A DNA stretch of 64,000 bases from Devosia sp. YR412 (GCF_900110945.1 NZ_FOFL01000001.1:558001-622000); one strand, 5' to 3'; numbered from the stretch's first letter, positions 26,410 through 35,746 are shown. Numbers and translations: made by a program. Notes: a model not told the origin generated them from the letters alone.

Positions 26410-28239
26410 TCAGATTTCCACCGTCCACAGCACCGACCACGGCCCCAGCACGCCCTCCTCGGCAAAGCCCTGCAAATGCACGCGACGGCCGATCACCGGC
26501 GGCACGCCGGACTGGCTGTCATTGTCGAGATTGGCATAAAGCCTGAGCATCTTCCCGTCGCCCATGCGCCAGGAAATCAACACCGCCTTCATGCCCAAGA
26601 TTTCGTAATGGGCGGAAAAGCCCTCCAGGCCCGGCAGGCGCGGAATGATCTCCATCTTGCGGATATCGATCAGCTGCCGGTAGTGCCAGAGCCAGTCGGC
26701 ATGCTCCTGCTTGCTCAGGTTTTTCCAGTCGAGCTTGGCGGATTCAAAGGTGCTGACCAGCGTCGGATCGACGGTGTCTTCCACATTGGGCTTGCTGGGG
26801 TCGTCATGCTCGGGCGTGTTCTTGAGCTCTTCCTGGCGGCCTCCAAGCACCGCATCGCGCAAATCGGGAGGGACGTCGGAAAAGAAGGGAAACGGCTGGG
26901 TGCTGGCCCATTCCTCGCCCATGAACAGCATGGGGATCTGCGGCAGCAGTAGATAGACCGCTGTCAGCGCCTTGACCGCATCCACATTGGCCAGCTTGGT
27001 GATACGGTCGCCAAACACCCGATTGCCGATCTGATCGTGGTCCTGGATATAGGAAACGAAGGCGGTGGCCGGCAAGCCGACGCTGGGTTCGCCGACCTTC
27101 TCGCCCTTGCGCGGGCGGATTTCGCCCTGATAGGCAAAGCCCTCGGCCAAGGCCTTGCCGAGACGCTCACAGCGCTCTTCGAGATTGTCGAAATCGGCGT
27201 AATAACCGGTGTTTTCGCCGGTTGCCGCGGCATGCAGCAGGTGATGCACGTCGTCATTCCACTGCGCCGTGTAATGCACCGGATGGCGGCCGGATGTGCG
27301 GCGAAGCCAGCGCTCCTGGTTCTTGGAATTTTCAACGATCAGATGAAGGAAGCGATAGGGATTGGCGGCGCGGACGCGGGCGGCGATGATTTCGAGAATA
27401 TGGGTCGTGCTGTCATCCTGGATTTCATGCACCGCATCGAGTCGCAGCCCGTCGAAATGGAATTCGGTCACCCAATAGATCGCCGCCTCGATGACCAGCT
27501 CTCGCACCACGTCAGCGCCCTTGTCATCATAGTTGATGCCGGCGCCCCAGGGGCTGGAATGGCGGTTGGTGAAGATGGGCGAGACCGACGGCAGGTAATT
27601 GCCATGCGGGCCGAAGTGGTTGAACACCACGTCGAGAAACACCATCAGCCCGCGTTCATGCGCGGCATCGACGAAGGCCTTCACATCCTCGGGCCGGCCA
27701 TAGGCGCTTTCGGGGGCGAACAGCATGGCGCCGTCATAGCCCCAGTTGAAGCGGCCGTAGAAATCGGCAATCGGCATGACCTGAATGGCCGTGATGCCCA
27801 GCATCACCAGATGGTCGAGCTTGGCTATCGCAGCGCGAAACGTGCCCTGCTGCGTAAAGGTGCCGATATGCAGCTCATAGATGATGGCCTCTTCCCACGG
27901 CCTTCCGCGCCATTCGGCATCGGTCCAGTCGAATTTGCGCGGATCGACCACCTCGCTCCAGGAATGCACATCCTCGGGCTGAAAGCGTGAGGTCGGATCA
28001 GGAATTTCCATTCCGTCGGGCAGCACATATTTGTACAGCGCCCCAGCCTTGACGCCTTCCACCTCGATCTTGTGCCAGCCGTCCTTGCGGGCCTCAAGAT
28101 CAAGCAAAGTCCGCTTGCCCTTGAGTTTGAGCTGAATGCTCTTGCACTTGGGCGCCCAGATCTTGAAGCGCGTGCTGTTCTCCCGCAGTTCGGCGCCAAA
28201 GCGCATCTTGTGGCTGCGGACAATGGTCTGGAACGTCAT
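26410..28239 (-). CDS. treZ: Malto-oligosyltrehalose trehalohydrolase
   Basis: Releases trehalose from maltooligosyl-trehalose, cytoplasmic. The 609-residue GH13 protein has an N-terminal beta domain (residues 1 to about 100), then the barrel: YELHIGTF, DVVFNHFGPHGNY, the nucleophile in FDGLRLDAVHEI, the acid in LIVENSKN and the transition-state aspartate in IQDHDQIGNR. TreZ normally works with TreY, and often TreX; neither is present here, so the partner must be elsewhere or the enzyme has another role. The start follows GGGG by a few bases. Confidence 0.92.
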   Translation of the reverse strand: MTFQTIVRSHKMRFGAELRENSTRFKIWAPKCKSIQLKLKGKRTLLDLEARKDGWHKIEVEGVKAGALYKYVLPDGMEIPDPTSRFQPEDVHSWSEVVDPRKFDWTDAEWRGRPWEEAIIYELHIGTFTQQGTFRAAIAKLDHLVMLGITAIQVMPIADFYGRFNWGYDGAMLFAPESAYGRPEDVKAFVDAAHERGLMVFLDVVFNHFGPHGNYLPSVSPIFTNRHSSPWGAGINYDDKGADVVRELVIEAAIYWVTEFHFDGLRLDAVHEIQDDSTTHILEIIAARVRAANPYRFLHLIVENSKNQERWLRRTSGRHPVHYTAQWNDDVHHLLHAAATGENTGYYADFDNLEERCERLGKALAEGFAYQGEIRPRKGEKVGEPSVGLPATAFVSYIQDHDQIGNRVFGDRITKLANVDAVKALTAVYLLLPQIPMLFMGEEWASTQPFPFFSDVPPDLRDAVLGGRQEELKNTPEHDDPSKPNVEDTVDPTLVSTFESAKLDWKNLSKQEHADWLWHYRQLIDIRKMEIIPRLPGLEGFSAHYEILGMKAVLISWRMGDGKMLRLYANLDNDSQSGVPPVIGRRVHLQGFAEEGVLGPWSVLWTVEI

Positions 28240-28344
28240 GGATTACCCCTGCCGGACGGGAACCGGCGGGGGAGAAATGGGTGCGGTGGGAAGAGGTTCC
28301 GCGGGGATGCGCAGGGGTGGGATGCGTCCTTATCAAGAAGCAAG

Positions 28345-28462
28345 AATACCCCCACCTAACCTCCCCCTGAAAAGGGGGAGGAATCCGGCTGGTGGTTGGC
28401 ACAATAGTCCCCAGAACTGCATCAGTCCCTCCCCCTATCAGGGGGAAGCTAGGAGGGGTTAT
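28345..28462. repeat. Bipartite palindromic intergenic element (type C, copy 1)
   Basis: Begins AATACCCCCACCTAACCTCC, followed by the hairpin CTCCCCCTGAAAAGGGGGAG. It closes with CTCCCCCTATCAGGGGGAAG and an inverted end. A second copy at 48359-48482 shares both hairpins and the flanking AGCAAG, with a different middle. Located between treZ and murB. Confidence 0.85.
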
Positions 28463-28485
28463 CCGCTTTCAAGCGAATGGCCACA

Positions 28486-29478
28486 TCACAGCAGCTCCGG
28501 TTCCTGAACCAGCTCGACGCCGAACCGCGACTTCACGCCCGCCACGATCTGCCCAGCCAATTCACTGATCTCAGCCTGCGTTGCACCGCCGGTGTTGATC
28601 AGCACCAACGCATGGTTGGGCGACACGCCCGCGGCGCCGTAGCGGAAACCCTTGAAGCCAGAGCGCTCGATCAGCCAGGCGGCCGACAGCTTCACGCGAC
28701 CTGCTCCGCCGGGATAGCGCGGTGCTTCGGGATGGTAGGCTGCGATGGCGTCCGCGACGGCGCTTTCGACGATCGGATTGTGAAAGAACGAGCCGGCATT
28801 GCCGGTGACGCGCCAATCGGGCAGCTTGCTGGCGCGGACGGCGACGACGCGGTCCATGATGGTTTTCGCATCGGCATCAGCGGGGATATCGCTGAGGCCG
28901 GGATAGGCGAGGTTCGGCTGCCACGCATTGGGGAAGGCTAAGGTTACCGATGTCACGACATAGCGGCCCGGCGCCCGCTTGAAGAAGCTCTGGCGATAGG
29001 CGAACTGGCAGGCGTCGCGGTCAAAGGTCAGCGTGGTGCCTTCCAGCGTGTCGAAGGTCTCCAAGGCATGAAAGCGATCGACCAGTTCCAACCCATAGGC
29101 GCCGATATTCTGGATCGGCGCGGCGCCAACCGTGCCCGGAATGGCGGCGAGGTTTTCCAGCCCCGACAGGCCCTGCGCGATGCTCCATTCTACAATCGCG
29201 TGCCAGTTTTCGCCGGCGCCGAAGCGGACCAGAGTTTGGTCACCGTGGCGACCGATAATGTCGCGGCCGGCAATGCCCATCAGGGCAATGATGCCGTCAA
29301 AACACGGGCGCAGCACAACATTGCTGCCGCCGCCGAGAATGCGCAGCGGCAGGTTTTTGGCCTTGGCCTCCGCGAGGAGCGGGACCAGGTCGTCCGCCGT
29401 CGTGACCGTGGTGCCAAAGCGGGCGCGCGCCGGCAGGCCAAAGGTATTGTGGGCCTGCAGGTCGAAGTCTGGCGTCAT
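28486..29478 (-). CDS. murB: UDP-N-acetylenolpyruvoylglucosamine reductase
   Basis: Reduces UDP-GlcNAc-enolpyruvate to UDP-MurNAc with NADPH, FAD-dependent, cytoplasmic. The 330-residue protein has FAD motifs LGGGSNVVL and IPGTVGAAPIQNIGAYG, the substrate/proton-relay serine in GNAGSFFHNP, and the terminal glutamate region VELVQEPELL. MurB usually lies in the division/cell-wall cluster; here it stands alone between a repeat and the phosphonate transporter. There is no paralogue in the window to compare. Confidence 0.94.
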   Translation of the reverse strand: MTPDFDLQAHNTFGLPARARFGTTVTTADDLVPLLAEAKAKNLPLRILGGGSNVVLRPCFDGIIALMGIAGRDIIGRHGDQTLVRFGAGENWHAIVEWSIAQGLSGLENLAAIPGTVGAAPIQNIGAYGLELVDRFHALETFDTLEGTTLTFDRDACQFAYRQSFFKRAPGRYVVTSVTLAFPNAWQPNLAYPGLSDIPADADAKTIMDRVVAVRASKLPDWRVTGNAGSFFHNPIVESAVADAIAAYHPEAPRYPGGAGRVKLSAAWLIERSGFKGFRYGAAGVSPNHALVLINTGGATQAEISELAGQIVAGVKSRFGVELVQEPELL

Positions 29479-29557
29479 AAGCTGTCCCCGCGGCGCGATT
29501 CAAAGCCGCGTCGATATCTGGGAATATCGTGTCGATGCGCCGAAATCGAGGCCTTCC

Positions 29558-29584
29558 TTGCCTCTCGCTCGAGGGGAGAGGCAA
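29558..29584 (-). terminator. Hairpin after the phosphonate transporter operon
   Basis: Nine-base arms TTGCCTCTC and GAGAGGCAA with a 9-base loop, 8 bp after the stop of the second phnE gene. There is no T tract, so it may be a single half of the type A repeat (it contains GGGGAGAG) or a processing hairpin. Confidence 0.4.
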
Positions 29585-29591
29585 AGAGCCG

Positions 29592-30932
29592 TCAATGCGC
29601 AGCCGGGCCGATCAGGCGCGAGCGGATGGCATTGGAGATATTGTCGAAGATGAAGACCACCAGCAGGATCAGCAGCACCATATAGGCCACCTTGTCCCAG
29701 TCGGAATTGGTGCCCATGGATTCGAGCAGTTTCAGACCAATGCCGCCGGCCCCGACCGCGCCGATGACGGTGGCCGAGCGGGTGTTGCTCTCCCAGAAGT
29801 AAAGCGACTGCGAAACGAACACCGGCAACACCTGCGGCACCACGCCATAGCGGTTGACCGAGAGCGGGCTGGCGCCGACCGACTGCATGCCTTCGCGCTG
29901 CTTGTCGTCGACATTTTCCAGCGCCTCGGCATAGACCTTGCCGAGCGCACCGGTGTCGGTGAAAAAGATCGCCGCAATGCCGGGGATCGGGCCGGGGCCG
30001 AAGCCGCGGGTGAAGAACAGCGCCCAGATCAGCATGTCGACCGAGCGGAGAAAGTCGAAGAACCGCTTCATGAACCAGTTGGAGGGGCGGTTCTGGGTGA
30101 TGTTGCGGGCGGCGATGAAGGCCAGCGGGAAGGCGATCAGCGTGGCCAGCAGCGTGCCGACAAAGGCCATGACCAGGGTCTGCAGCAGCTTGATCAGGAT
30201 ATCGCCATGCTGCCAGGCCTGGTTGTTGAGCCACTGGTTGAGCACATACTGGGCATTGGACATGTCCGGATTGACGCGATCGCCGGAGAAGACCAAGCCA
30301 ATGGAGGAGAACAGGTCATTGCCCCAGAGCGGCGACTTGGGATCGTAGAGGAAATTGGCCCAGCCGAAAAAGCGGCGCTGTACGGCGACCTGGTTGTCGC
30401 GGATTTCGGCCTGGCCGGCGAAACCGTAGTTCACCAAAACCTTCTGGCGGTCCTGCACGATGGCGGCGGGCACATCGGCCGGCGCAAAGGCACCGTCGGC
30501 GGTGATGGTCACCGGATAGGCGACGCCATCGACATAGACGTCGACCTGGGTGGTCGAAATATCGAGGCGATTGGCGTCGCCGTTGAAGGTCGCGACCATG
30601 CTGCCGTCGGCCTGAGGCGTCAGCCAGTCGATGGTGGCGCCCTGCGCATATTGGCCGCGGCTCGACCATTGCGGCACCACGGCGCCGTCCTCGAAGCGCA
30701 AGCGTGGCTGGGCGCGCCAGCTATACCAGTCCTGCACATAGATGGCGGCGCGGTCCCATTTGCCATTCTGGAAGGCGGGGCCGACGTTGAAGAAGAAATA
30801 GCAGAAGATGAGGTAGACCACCGTCAGCACGAGGCCAATGAGCAGGCCGAAGCGCTTGAAAAAGCTCTGCTTGAAAACGTCGGGGAACTTCTTTTCGAGC
30901 CGAAGACGTTCGGCCGCACTGATCGCGGTCAT
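29592..30932 (-). CDS. phnE: Phosphonate ABC transporter permease, long PhnE
   Basis: A 446-residue inner-membrane permease. After the first span (about residues 28-50) comes a periplasmic insertion of roughly 170 residues (GPAFQNGKWDRAAIY ... up to SSIGLVFS). The transporter core follows with LVMAFVGTLLATLIAFPLAF and the EAA-type loop QREGMQSVGASPLSVNRYGV (by its ends). Long second PhnE proteins like this are usual in Hyphomicrobiales. The start abuts the stop of the other phnE, so the two are coupled and probably form a heterodimer. Confidence 0.9.
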   Translation of the reverse strand: MTAISAAERLRLEKKFPDVFKQSFFKRFGLLIGLVLTVVYLIFCYFFFNVGPAFQNGKWDRAAIYVQDWYSWRAQPRLRFEDGAVVPQWSSRGQYAQGATIDWLTPQADGSMVATFNGDANRLDISTTQVDVYVDGVAYPVTITADGAFAPADVPAAIVQDRQKVLVNYGFAGQAEIRDNQVAVQRRFFGWANFLYDPKSPLWGNDLFSSIGLVFSGDRVNPDMSNAQYVLNQWLNNQAWQHGDILIKLLQTLVMAFVGTLLATLIAFPLAFIAARNITQNRPSNWFMKRFFDFLRSVDMLIWALFFTRGFGPGPIPGIAAIFFTDTGALGKVYAEALENVDDKQREGMQSVGASPLSVNRYGVVPQVLPVFVSQSLYFWESNTRSATVIGAVGAGGIGLKLLESMGTNSDWDKVAYMVLLILLVVFIFDNISNAIRSRLIGPAAH

Positions 30933-31904
30933 TTACACGCTCTCCTTGGCGATATTGAAGCCCTGATTGCCCACCAGTCTGCGGCGCAGCCAGCCCGAAA
31001 ACTGGTCGATGACGATGATGGTGACCAGCAGCATGATGATGATGGCATAGGTCTGGGCGGCATAGTCGCGGCCGATCGACAGGCGGAACACCTCGCCGAT
31101 GCCGCCACCGCCGACTGCGCCAATGATGGTCGAGGCGCGGACGTTCACTTCCAGCCGCAGCAGGCCATAGCTCACGAAATTGGGCATGACCTGGGGCACG
31201 ATGGCGTAGCGCACGCGCTCAAGCCAGGTAGCGCCCACTGATTTCAGCCCCTCGTCGGGCTTCATATCGGCATTTTCGACCACTTCGAAGAACAGTTTTC
31301 CGAGCGCGCCGATGGTGTGCAGCGACACCGCGACGACGGCGGCGATGGGGCCGATGGAGAGAACGGCGGTGAGCAGGCCGGCGATGACGATTTCGGGGAA
31401 GGCCCGCAGCACTTCCATGGTGCGGCGCATGAACCAGCGTACGGCACCGGCGCCAACGAGGTTGGTGGCTGCGAAAAAGCACAGGCAGAAGGCGATGCCG
31501 CCGCCGATAATCGTCGAGACGATGGCGATATTGACCGTGATGATCAGCTGATAGATGAAATTGGGAATGTAGAGGCTGTCGGTGATATAGACCCGGGCCG
31601 AGGTATAATCATACTTGGCCGAGCCGTCGAAATAGGGCGACGGCAGATCGAACATAGCGCGGAAGATCTCTAAGGGATCACGCGGCACGAAGTTCTTGAT
31701 GAAGTCGAACATATAGGGAAGCCGGTCGAAGAACTTCCCCGAATTGGCGGCATTGGCATAGTTCATCGCCAGGGCCAGCGCGACCAGCACGCCCAGACCG
31801 ATCAGGATGGAGTAGACGCGGCGCGTCATGACCTGGGCGCGATAATGGCGCAGCAGCGTCGCGGACGCCGGGCTCAAGCCTGCGGGTTCAGAAATATCGG
31901 CCAT
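30933..31904 (-). CDS. phnE: Phosphonate ABC transporter permease PhnE
   Basis: A 323-residue permease for phosphonate import. Spans include SILIGLGVLVALALAMNYA near residue 35, the core INIAIVSTIIGGGIAFCLCFF-like segment, and the EAA loop PDEGLKSVGATWLERVRYA (by its ends). I chose ATG at 31904 because GGGGG precedes it by about 7 bases; ATG at 31916 lacks a site. Third in the phnC-D-E-E order. Confidence 0.92.
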   Translation of the reverse strand: MADISEPAGLSPASATLLRHYRAQVMTRRVYSILIGLGVLVALALAMNYANAANSGKFFDRLPYMFDFIKNFVPRDPLEIFRAMFDLPSPYFDGSAKYDYTSARVYITDSLYIPNFIYQLIITVNIAIVSTIIGGGIAFCLCFFAATNLVGAGAVRWFMRRTMEVLRAFPEIVIAGLLTAVLSIGPIAAVVAVSLHTIGALGKLFFEVVENADMKPDEGLKSVGATWLERVRYAIVPQVMPNFVSYGLLRLEVNVRASTIIGAVGGGGIGEVFRLSIGRDYAAQTYAIIIMLLVTIIVIDQFSGWLRRRLVGNQGFNIAKESV

Positions 31905-31965
31905 ATGCGCCCCCATGTGGCAACGGCGGCGCCATGGGGCGCCGCCGTCGTCTTCAGTTCAGAGA

Positions 31966-32874
31966 TTAGCCGCCGATGACGGACTTACGGGCGTCGATGA
32001 TGGTCTGGTAAAGAGGCTGACCGGCGTCGACGAAGTTGGTGTAACCACCGGCGGTGAAGGCGTCGAAGCACTCGAAGTCGGCTTCCGGCAGGCCCTTGAA
32101 GAAGGCGGTGACCTTGGCCTTGATGTCGGCGTCGAGCTTGTTCGAAACCATCAGCGGGCCGTTCGGGATGATTGGCGACTGCCAGACTTCCACCAGGTCG
32201 TCCATGTCGAGCAGGCCCTTGTCGACCATGATGCGCAGATTGCCGGAGGTGTAGCCTTCGGAGAATTCACCCTGGCCCGAACCAAATGTGGTGCCGACAT
32301 CCCAGGTGCCGTCGAGGACGCCGAGGACGAGGTTTTCGTGACCGCCGCCGAAGCCGGTTTCGCTGTAGAATTCAGCGATCGGTGCGCCGATGTCGGTCGG
32401 CAGGGCAACGTTGGGGATCAGGAAGCCCGAGGTCGAATCCGGATCGGCAAAGCCGAGCTTCTTGCCCTTGGTCGAAGCGAGATCGGTGATGCCCGAGTCA
32501 GCGCGAGCAACCATGATGGTGTGGTAGCCGGTCGAACCGTCTTCCTGCTGGGTGGTCAGCACGGGATCAACGGCTTCCGGGTCCTGCAGGTAGATGGCTG
32601 CATAGGACGAAGCGCCCATGATGGCGATGTCGATGGTGCCGCCAAGCAGGCCCTGGATGATGCCGTTATAGTCGGGCGAGGGGAAGAACTGCACTTCGGT
32701 GGCACCGGTTGCGGCCTTCAGCGGCTCGGCAACGCATTCCGAACGACGGAGCTGGTCGGCTTCGTTTTCGCCGCCATCAAGGCCGATGCGCAGGACGAGG
32801 CCATCCTGGGCGAAAGCGGCGGTGGACATGGAGAGGGCCACGGAGGCCAGCAGGATTGTGCGGAGCGCGGTCAT
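31966..32874 (-). CDS. phnD: Phosphonate-binding protein PhnD
   Basis: Periplasmic binding protein of 302 residues for phosphonates and possibly phosphate esters. The signal peptide is MTALRTILLASVALSMSTAAFA, cut before QDG. The PhnD fold pattern GLLGGTIDIAIMGASSYAAI and FADPDSTSGFLIPN (phosphonate-binding serine/threonine cluster) is clear. It lies between phnC (61-bp gap) and the two phnE genes. Confidence 0.95.
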   Translation of the reverse strand: MTALRTILLASVALSMSTAAFAQDGLVLRIGLDGGENEADQLRRSECVAEPLKAATGATEVQFFPSPDYNGIIQGLLGGTIDIAIMGASSYAAIYLQDPEAVDPVLTTQQEDGSTGYHTIMVARADSGITDLASTKGKKLGFADPDSTSGFLIPNVALPTDIGAPIAEFYSETGFGGGHENLVLGVLDGTWDVGTTFGSGQGEFSEGYTSGNLRIMVDKGLLDMDDLVEVWQSPIIPNGPLMVSNKLDADIKAKVTAFFKGLPEADFECFDAFTAGGYTNFVDAGQPLYQTIIDARKSVIGG

Positions 32875-32935
32875 GGGTTTCTTCCTTTGTGACGCGGTTT
32901 GTCGGCAGGCCGGAAGTCCGGCCGCGGAACGAGTG

Positions 32936-33754
32936 TTACGGCGCGCTAGGCGCAGCCGAGGATTTGAGCGCGATCGGCGCGATCGACGTCGAGGTCATGG
33001 CCTCCGAGAATGCCTCTTTCAGGCCATCGGCGCCGTAGATGGTGCGGGCGACATCGGTGGTCAGATCGTCAGGCGTGCCGTCGAAGACGACCTTGCCGGC
33101 GCTCATGCCGATGATGCGTTCGCAATAGGCACGCGCCGTATCGAGCGTGTGCAGATTGGTTATGACGGTGATGCCTTCGGCATTGATGTCGCGCAGGCTG
33201 TCCATGACGATCTGGGCATTGCGCGGGTCGAGCGAAGCGATCGGCTCGTCGGCTAGAATCATGCGCGGCCCCTGCATCAGGGCGCGGGCGATGGCGACGC
33301 GCTGCTGCTGGCCACCGGAGAGGGTCTGCGCCCATTGCGTGGCCGTCTGGGCGATGTCGAGGCGCTCCAGCGCCTTGAGGGCGGCGAGCTGCTCGTCAGA
33401 GCCGAACACCTGCAACAGGTTGAGCACCGGATTGCGGCCATTGAGCCGGCCGAGCATCACATTGGTGATGACGTCGAGGCGTGGCACGAGGTTGAACTGC
33501 TGGAAGATCATGGCGCAATCGCGCTGCCAGTTGCGCAGGGCCGCGCCACGCAGCTCGGAGGTTTTGACGCCATCGAATTCGATATAACCCGACGAGACGT
33601 CGTTGAGGCGATTGATCATGCGCAGCATGGTCGACTTGCCGGCGCCAGAGCGACCGATAATGCCAACCATCTGGCCCTGCGGGATCTCAAGGTTCACGTC
33701 GCTGACGGCGAGCTTGTCACCGAAACGTCGCGAAACATTGGAAATCTTCAGCAT
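32936..33754 (-). CDS. phnC: Phosphonate ABC transporter ATP-binding protein PhnC
   Basis: A 272-residue importer ATPase: Walker [10 protein letters not shown], signature LSGGQQQR, Walker [13 protein letters not shown] and the H-loop in [11 protein letters not shown]. It is the first gene of phnC-D-E-E. A Pho box with four half-sites ends 45 bp before its ATG, so phosphate starvation should control the transporter separately from the C-P lyase genes, which lie upstream behind a PhnF site. Confidence 0.94.
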   Translation of the reverse strand: MLKISNVSRRFGDKLAVSDVNLEIPQGQMVGIIGRSGAGKSTMLRMINRLNDVSSGYIEFDGVKTSELRGAALRNWQRDCAMIFQQFNLVPRLDVITNVMLGRLNGRNPVLNLLQVFGSDEQLAALKALERLDIAQTATQWAQTLSGGQQQRVAIARALMQGPRMILADEPIASLDPRNAQIVMDSLRDINAEGITVITNLHTLDTARAYCERIIGMSAGKVVFDGTPDDLTTDVARTIYGADGLKEAFSEAMTSTSIAPIALKSSAAPSAP

Positions 33755-33798
33755 CAGGCGCCCTCGCTGCTCAACTGCGGCAGACCTAGGGCGGTGGC

Positions 33799-33838
33799 GT
33801 AACGCTGACGTAACGGTTGGATGACGGTTCCATGACTG
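33799..33838 (-). promoter_or_regulatory. Pho box (four half-sites) upstream of phnC
   Basis: Read on the minus strand, four heptamers follow one another at exact 11-bp steps: CAGTCAT, CCGTCAT, CCGTTAC and GCGTTAC (plus-strand left ends 33832, 33821, 33810, 33799). All keep the GT core at the same place. About 11 bp after the last lies TAGGTC (33787-33782), a possible -10. PhoB promoters use such a box in place of a -35. Confidence 0.82.
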
Positions 33839-33873
33839 TGAACCGGTTTGGTGCGGTGGGTTGTCGCGGGTCG

Positions 33874-34329
33874 CTAACTGGGCAGGTCGAGCTTAACGCC
33901 GTAGTGGCCTTCGCCCTTTCGATCGACCCATCCACCGACAATCATAGCGTCCGCCGTGAACTGGCTATAACCACAGCTATCAATCATTTTGGAAATTGCC
34001 TTGGCCTCTGCCCGGGCAACATATCCGACCTTGCGGCCCTCGATAATAACTGCGATCGCGTTGCCATCGTGCGGATTGCTTGGTTCGCGCACAAGTGTTG
34101 CCAGCACTTCGATCTCATGACCCTTTTTGGTTTTCCCGCCAGCTATGGTGTCTAGCGCCTCCTGATAGCTTGCCTCGCCCACGATATCGAAATCGAACGA
34201 ACCGTCGCCATCCATATGAGGAGCGGCAGCCCGATCGAGAGTTTCGTCCGGGCCATTCCGCTTTCGAAGGTGCCTAATCCAGCTCCAAAGAAGCACTGCG
34301 GCAATTGCAAACCCAGCCAACCAGCCCAT
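33874..34329 (-). CDS. Membrane-tethered HIRAN-domain protein
   Basis: A 151-residue protein with one N-terminal span ([17 protein letters not shown]), a short basic stop-transfer RHLRKR, then a HIRAN domain: [48 protein letters not shown] domains bind DNA ends in Rad5/HLTF-type enzymes; lone bacterial versions are poorly understood. The ATG at 34329 follows GAGGGG. A longer reading to 34524 would run into the transferase gene and is unlikely. It lies inside the phosphonate locus, with 98 bp to the transferase and the phnC Pho box just beyond its stop. Confidence 0.8.
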   Translation of the reverse strand: MGWLAGFAIAAVLLWSWIRHLRKRNGPDETLDRAAAPHMDGDGSFDFDIVGEASYQEALDTIAGGKTKKGHEIEVLATLVREPSNPHDGNAIAVIIEGRKVGYVARAEAKAISKMIDSCGYSQFTADAMIVGGWVDRKGEGHYGVKLDLPS

Positions 34330-34427
34330 ACCGCCCCTCGATGGTTTCAAGCCCAACCATGGGATCAGCAAGATGGTATCAGGTCCATATGCGGTGCGTG
34401 TGCTGGCCACAAAAGTTAGGCGTGCAA

Positions 34428-35045
34428 TTAGACGTTTTCGTACTTCTCCAGAAACGCCTCGATCCCGAGCTTGCGGAAATCCGGCAGCGCCACATGCAGC
34501 TTGTCGTGGTCCCAGTCCCACCACGCCATGGCATCGAGCTTGCTTGCCACATCGTCGGAAAACCGCTGCTTGATGGTCCGTGCCGGCACGCCCACGGCAA
34601 TGGCGAAATCGGCCACATCCTTGGTCACCACCGCGTTGGAGCCGATGATCGCGCCATTGCCGATCCTGATCCCCGGCATGATCACCGCGCCATGGCCGAT
34701 CCAGGTGTCGTGGCCGATGGTGATGCCCTGCCCGGCGCGCCAGTCGAAGAAGTCCTGGTCGTCCTGCTCGCCCTCGAAATACCAGGCCGAGCGATAGGTG
34801 AAGTGATGCAGCGACGCGCGTTCCATCGGATGCATCGAGGCATAGATGCGGGCGTGGCTGGCGATATTGGCGAATTTGCCGATGGTCGCATAGGCGATCT
34901 GGGTGTTTTCGACGCAGTAGGAATAGTCGCCGATGGCGGATTTAGCCACGTGGCTGCCGGCGCCGATTTCGGTGTAGCGACCGAGCATGGAATTGCTGAC
35001 CTGGGCCGTGGGGTGGATATAGGGCGTTTCGCTGAGGCGGGTCAT
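34428..35045 (-). CDS. Phosphonate-locus hexapeptide-repeat acetyltransferase
   Basis: A 205-residue left-handed beta-helix transferase like chloramphenicol/xenobiotic acetyltransferases. Hexapeptide repeats run through IGAGSHVAKSAIGDYS and again in ITIGHDTWIGHGAVIMPGIRIGNGAIIGSNAVV (by its ends), with the catalytic histidine region SMHPMERASLHHFTYR. This family often sits with C-P lyase genes and is annotated as a phosphonate metabolism transferase; it may acetylate aminophosphonates like PhnO. Its ATG overlaps the phnL stop. Confidence 0.88.
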   Translation of the reverse strand: MTRLSETPYIHPTAQVSNSMLGRYTEIGAGSHVAKSAIGDYSYCVENTQIAYATIGKFANIASHARIYASMHPMERASLHHFTYRSAWYFEGEQDDQDFFDWRAGQGITIGHDTWIGHGAVIMPGIRIGNGAIIGSNAVVTKDVADFAIAVGVPARTIKQRFSDDVASKLDAMAWWDWDHDKLHVALPDFRKLGIEAFLEKYENV

Positions 35046-35746
35046 GCGGCAACTTTCGGGGCAAAAGCGGTAACGTCGACGATGCGGTCGGCGACGGCGT
35101 TACGGACATCCTCGTCGTGGAAAATGCCGAGCAGCGCGACGCCCTCGGCCTTCTTTTCGGCGATCATGGCGACGACCACGGCGCGATTGGTGGCGTCAAG
35201 CGACGCGGTCGGCTCGTCGAGCAGCAGCACCGGGTGATGGGTGATGAAGCCGCGGGCGATGTTGACGCGCTGCTGTTCGCCACCCGAGAAAGTAGCGGGC
35301 GGCAGCGACCACAGCCGTTCCGGCAGGTTGAGCCGGGCGAGCAGTTCTCTTGCGCGCTGCCGGGCCTCAGCCTTGTCGGTGCCACGGATGACCAGTGGCT
35401 CGGCCACCACATCGAGCGCCGAGACGCGGGGCACGGTGCGCAGGAACTGGCTGACATAGCCGATCGAGTCGCGGCGCAAAGTGAGAACGGTGCGTGGATC
35501 GGCCGTGGCGAGATCGACCACTTCGCCATGATGCTGCAGGCGGATGGCGCCGGCATCGACGCCGTAATTGCCATAGACCATCTTGAGAATGGACGACTTG
35601 CCGGCGCCCGAAGGCCCGCCAAGCACGACGCATTCGCCGGGATGCAGGTCAAAATTCACATTGGCGACAACGGGCAGCACAACACCATCGCGCAGATGCA
35701 TGGTGAAGGTTTTCGAGAGGTTCTGGACAGAAAGAGCGGTCATCAT
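35042..35746 (-). CDS. phnL: C-P lyase ABC-type protein PhnL
   Basis: A 234-residue ATPase of the carbon-phosphorus lyase complex, not part of a membrane transporter. Walker A GGPSGAGKSS, signature FSGGEQQR, Walker B VLLLDEPTASLD, and the helical stretch FHDEDVRNAVADRIVDV. With PhnI it is linked to the first step, attaching the phosphonate to ribose triphosphate. Start at ATG 35746, overlapping the phnK stop by one base; another ATG is at 35743 and a GTG at 35749. Confidence 0.93.
   Translation of the reverse strand: MMTALSVQNLSKTFTMHLRDGVVLPVVANVNFDLHPGECVVLGGPSGAGKSSILKMVYGNYGVDAGAIRLQHHGEVVDLATADPRTVLTLRRDSIGYVSQFLRTVPRVSALDVVAEPLVIRGTDKAEARQRARELLARLNLPERLWSLPPATFSGGEQQRVNIARGFITHHPVLLLDEPTASLDATNRAVVVAMIAEKKAEGVALLGIFHDEDVRNAVADRIVDVTAFAPKVAA

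Noticed and set aside
29529..31241. 570-codon plus-strand frame opposite the phnE genes
   Set aside because: Antisense to two clear permease genes; composition is that of a GC-rich shadow frame.
34330..34524. Longer N-terminus for the HIRAN protein
   Set aside because: It would overlap the transferase gene by about 100 bp; the ATG at 34329 has a good ribosome site and begins the membrane anchor.
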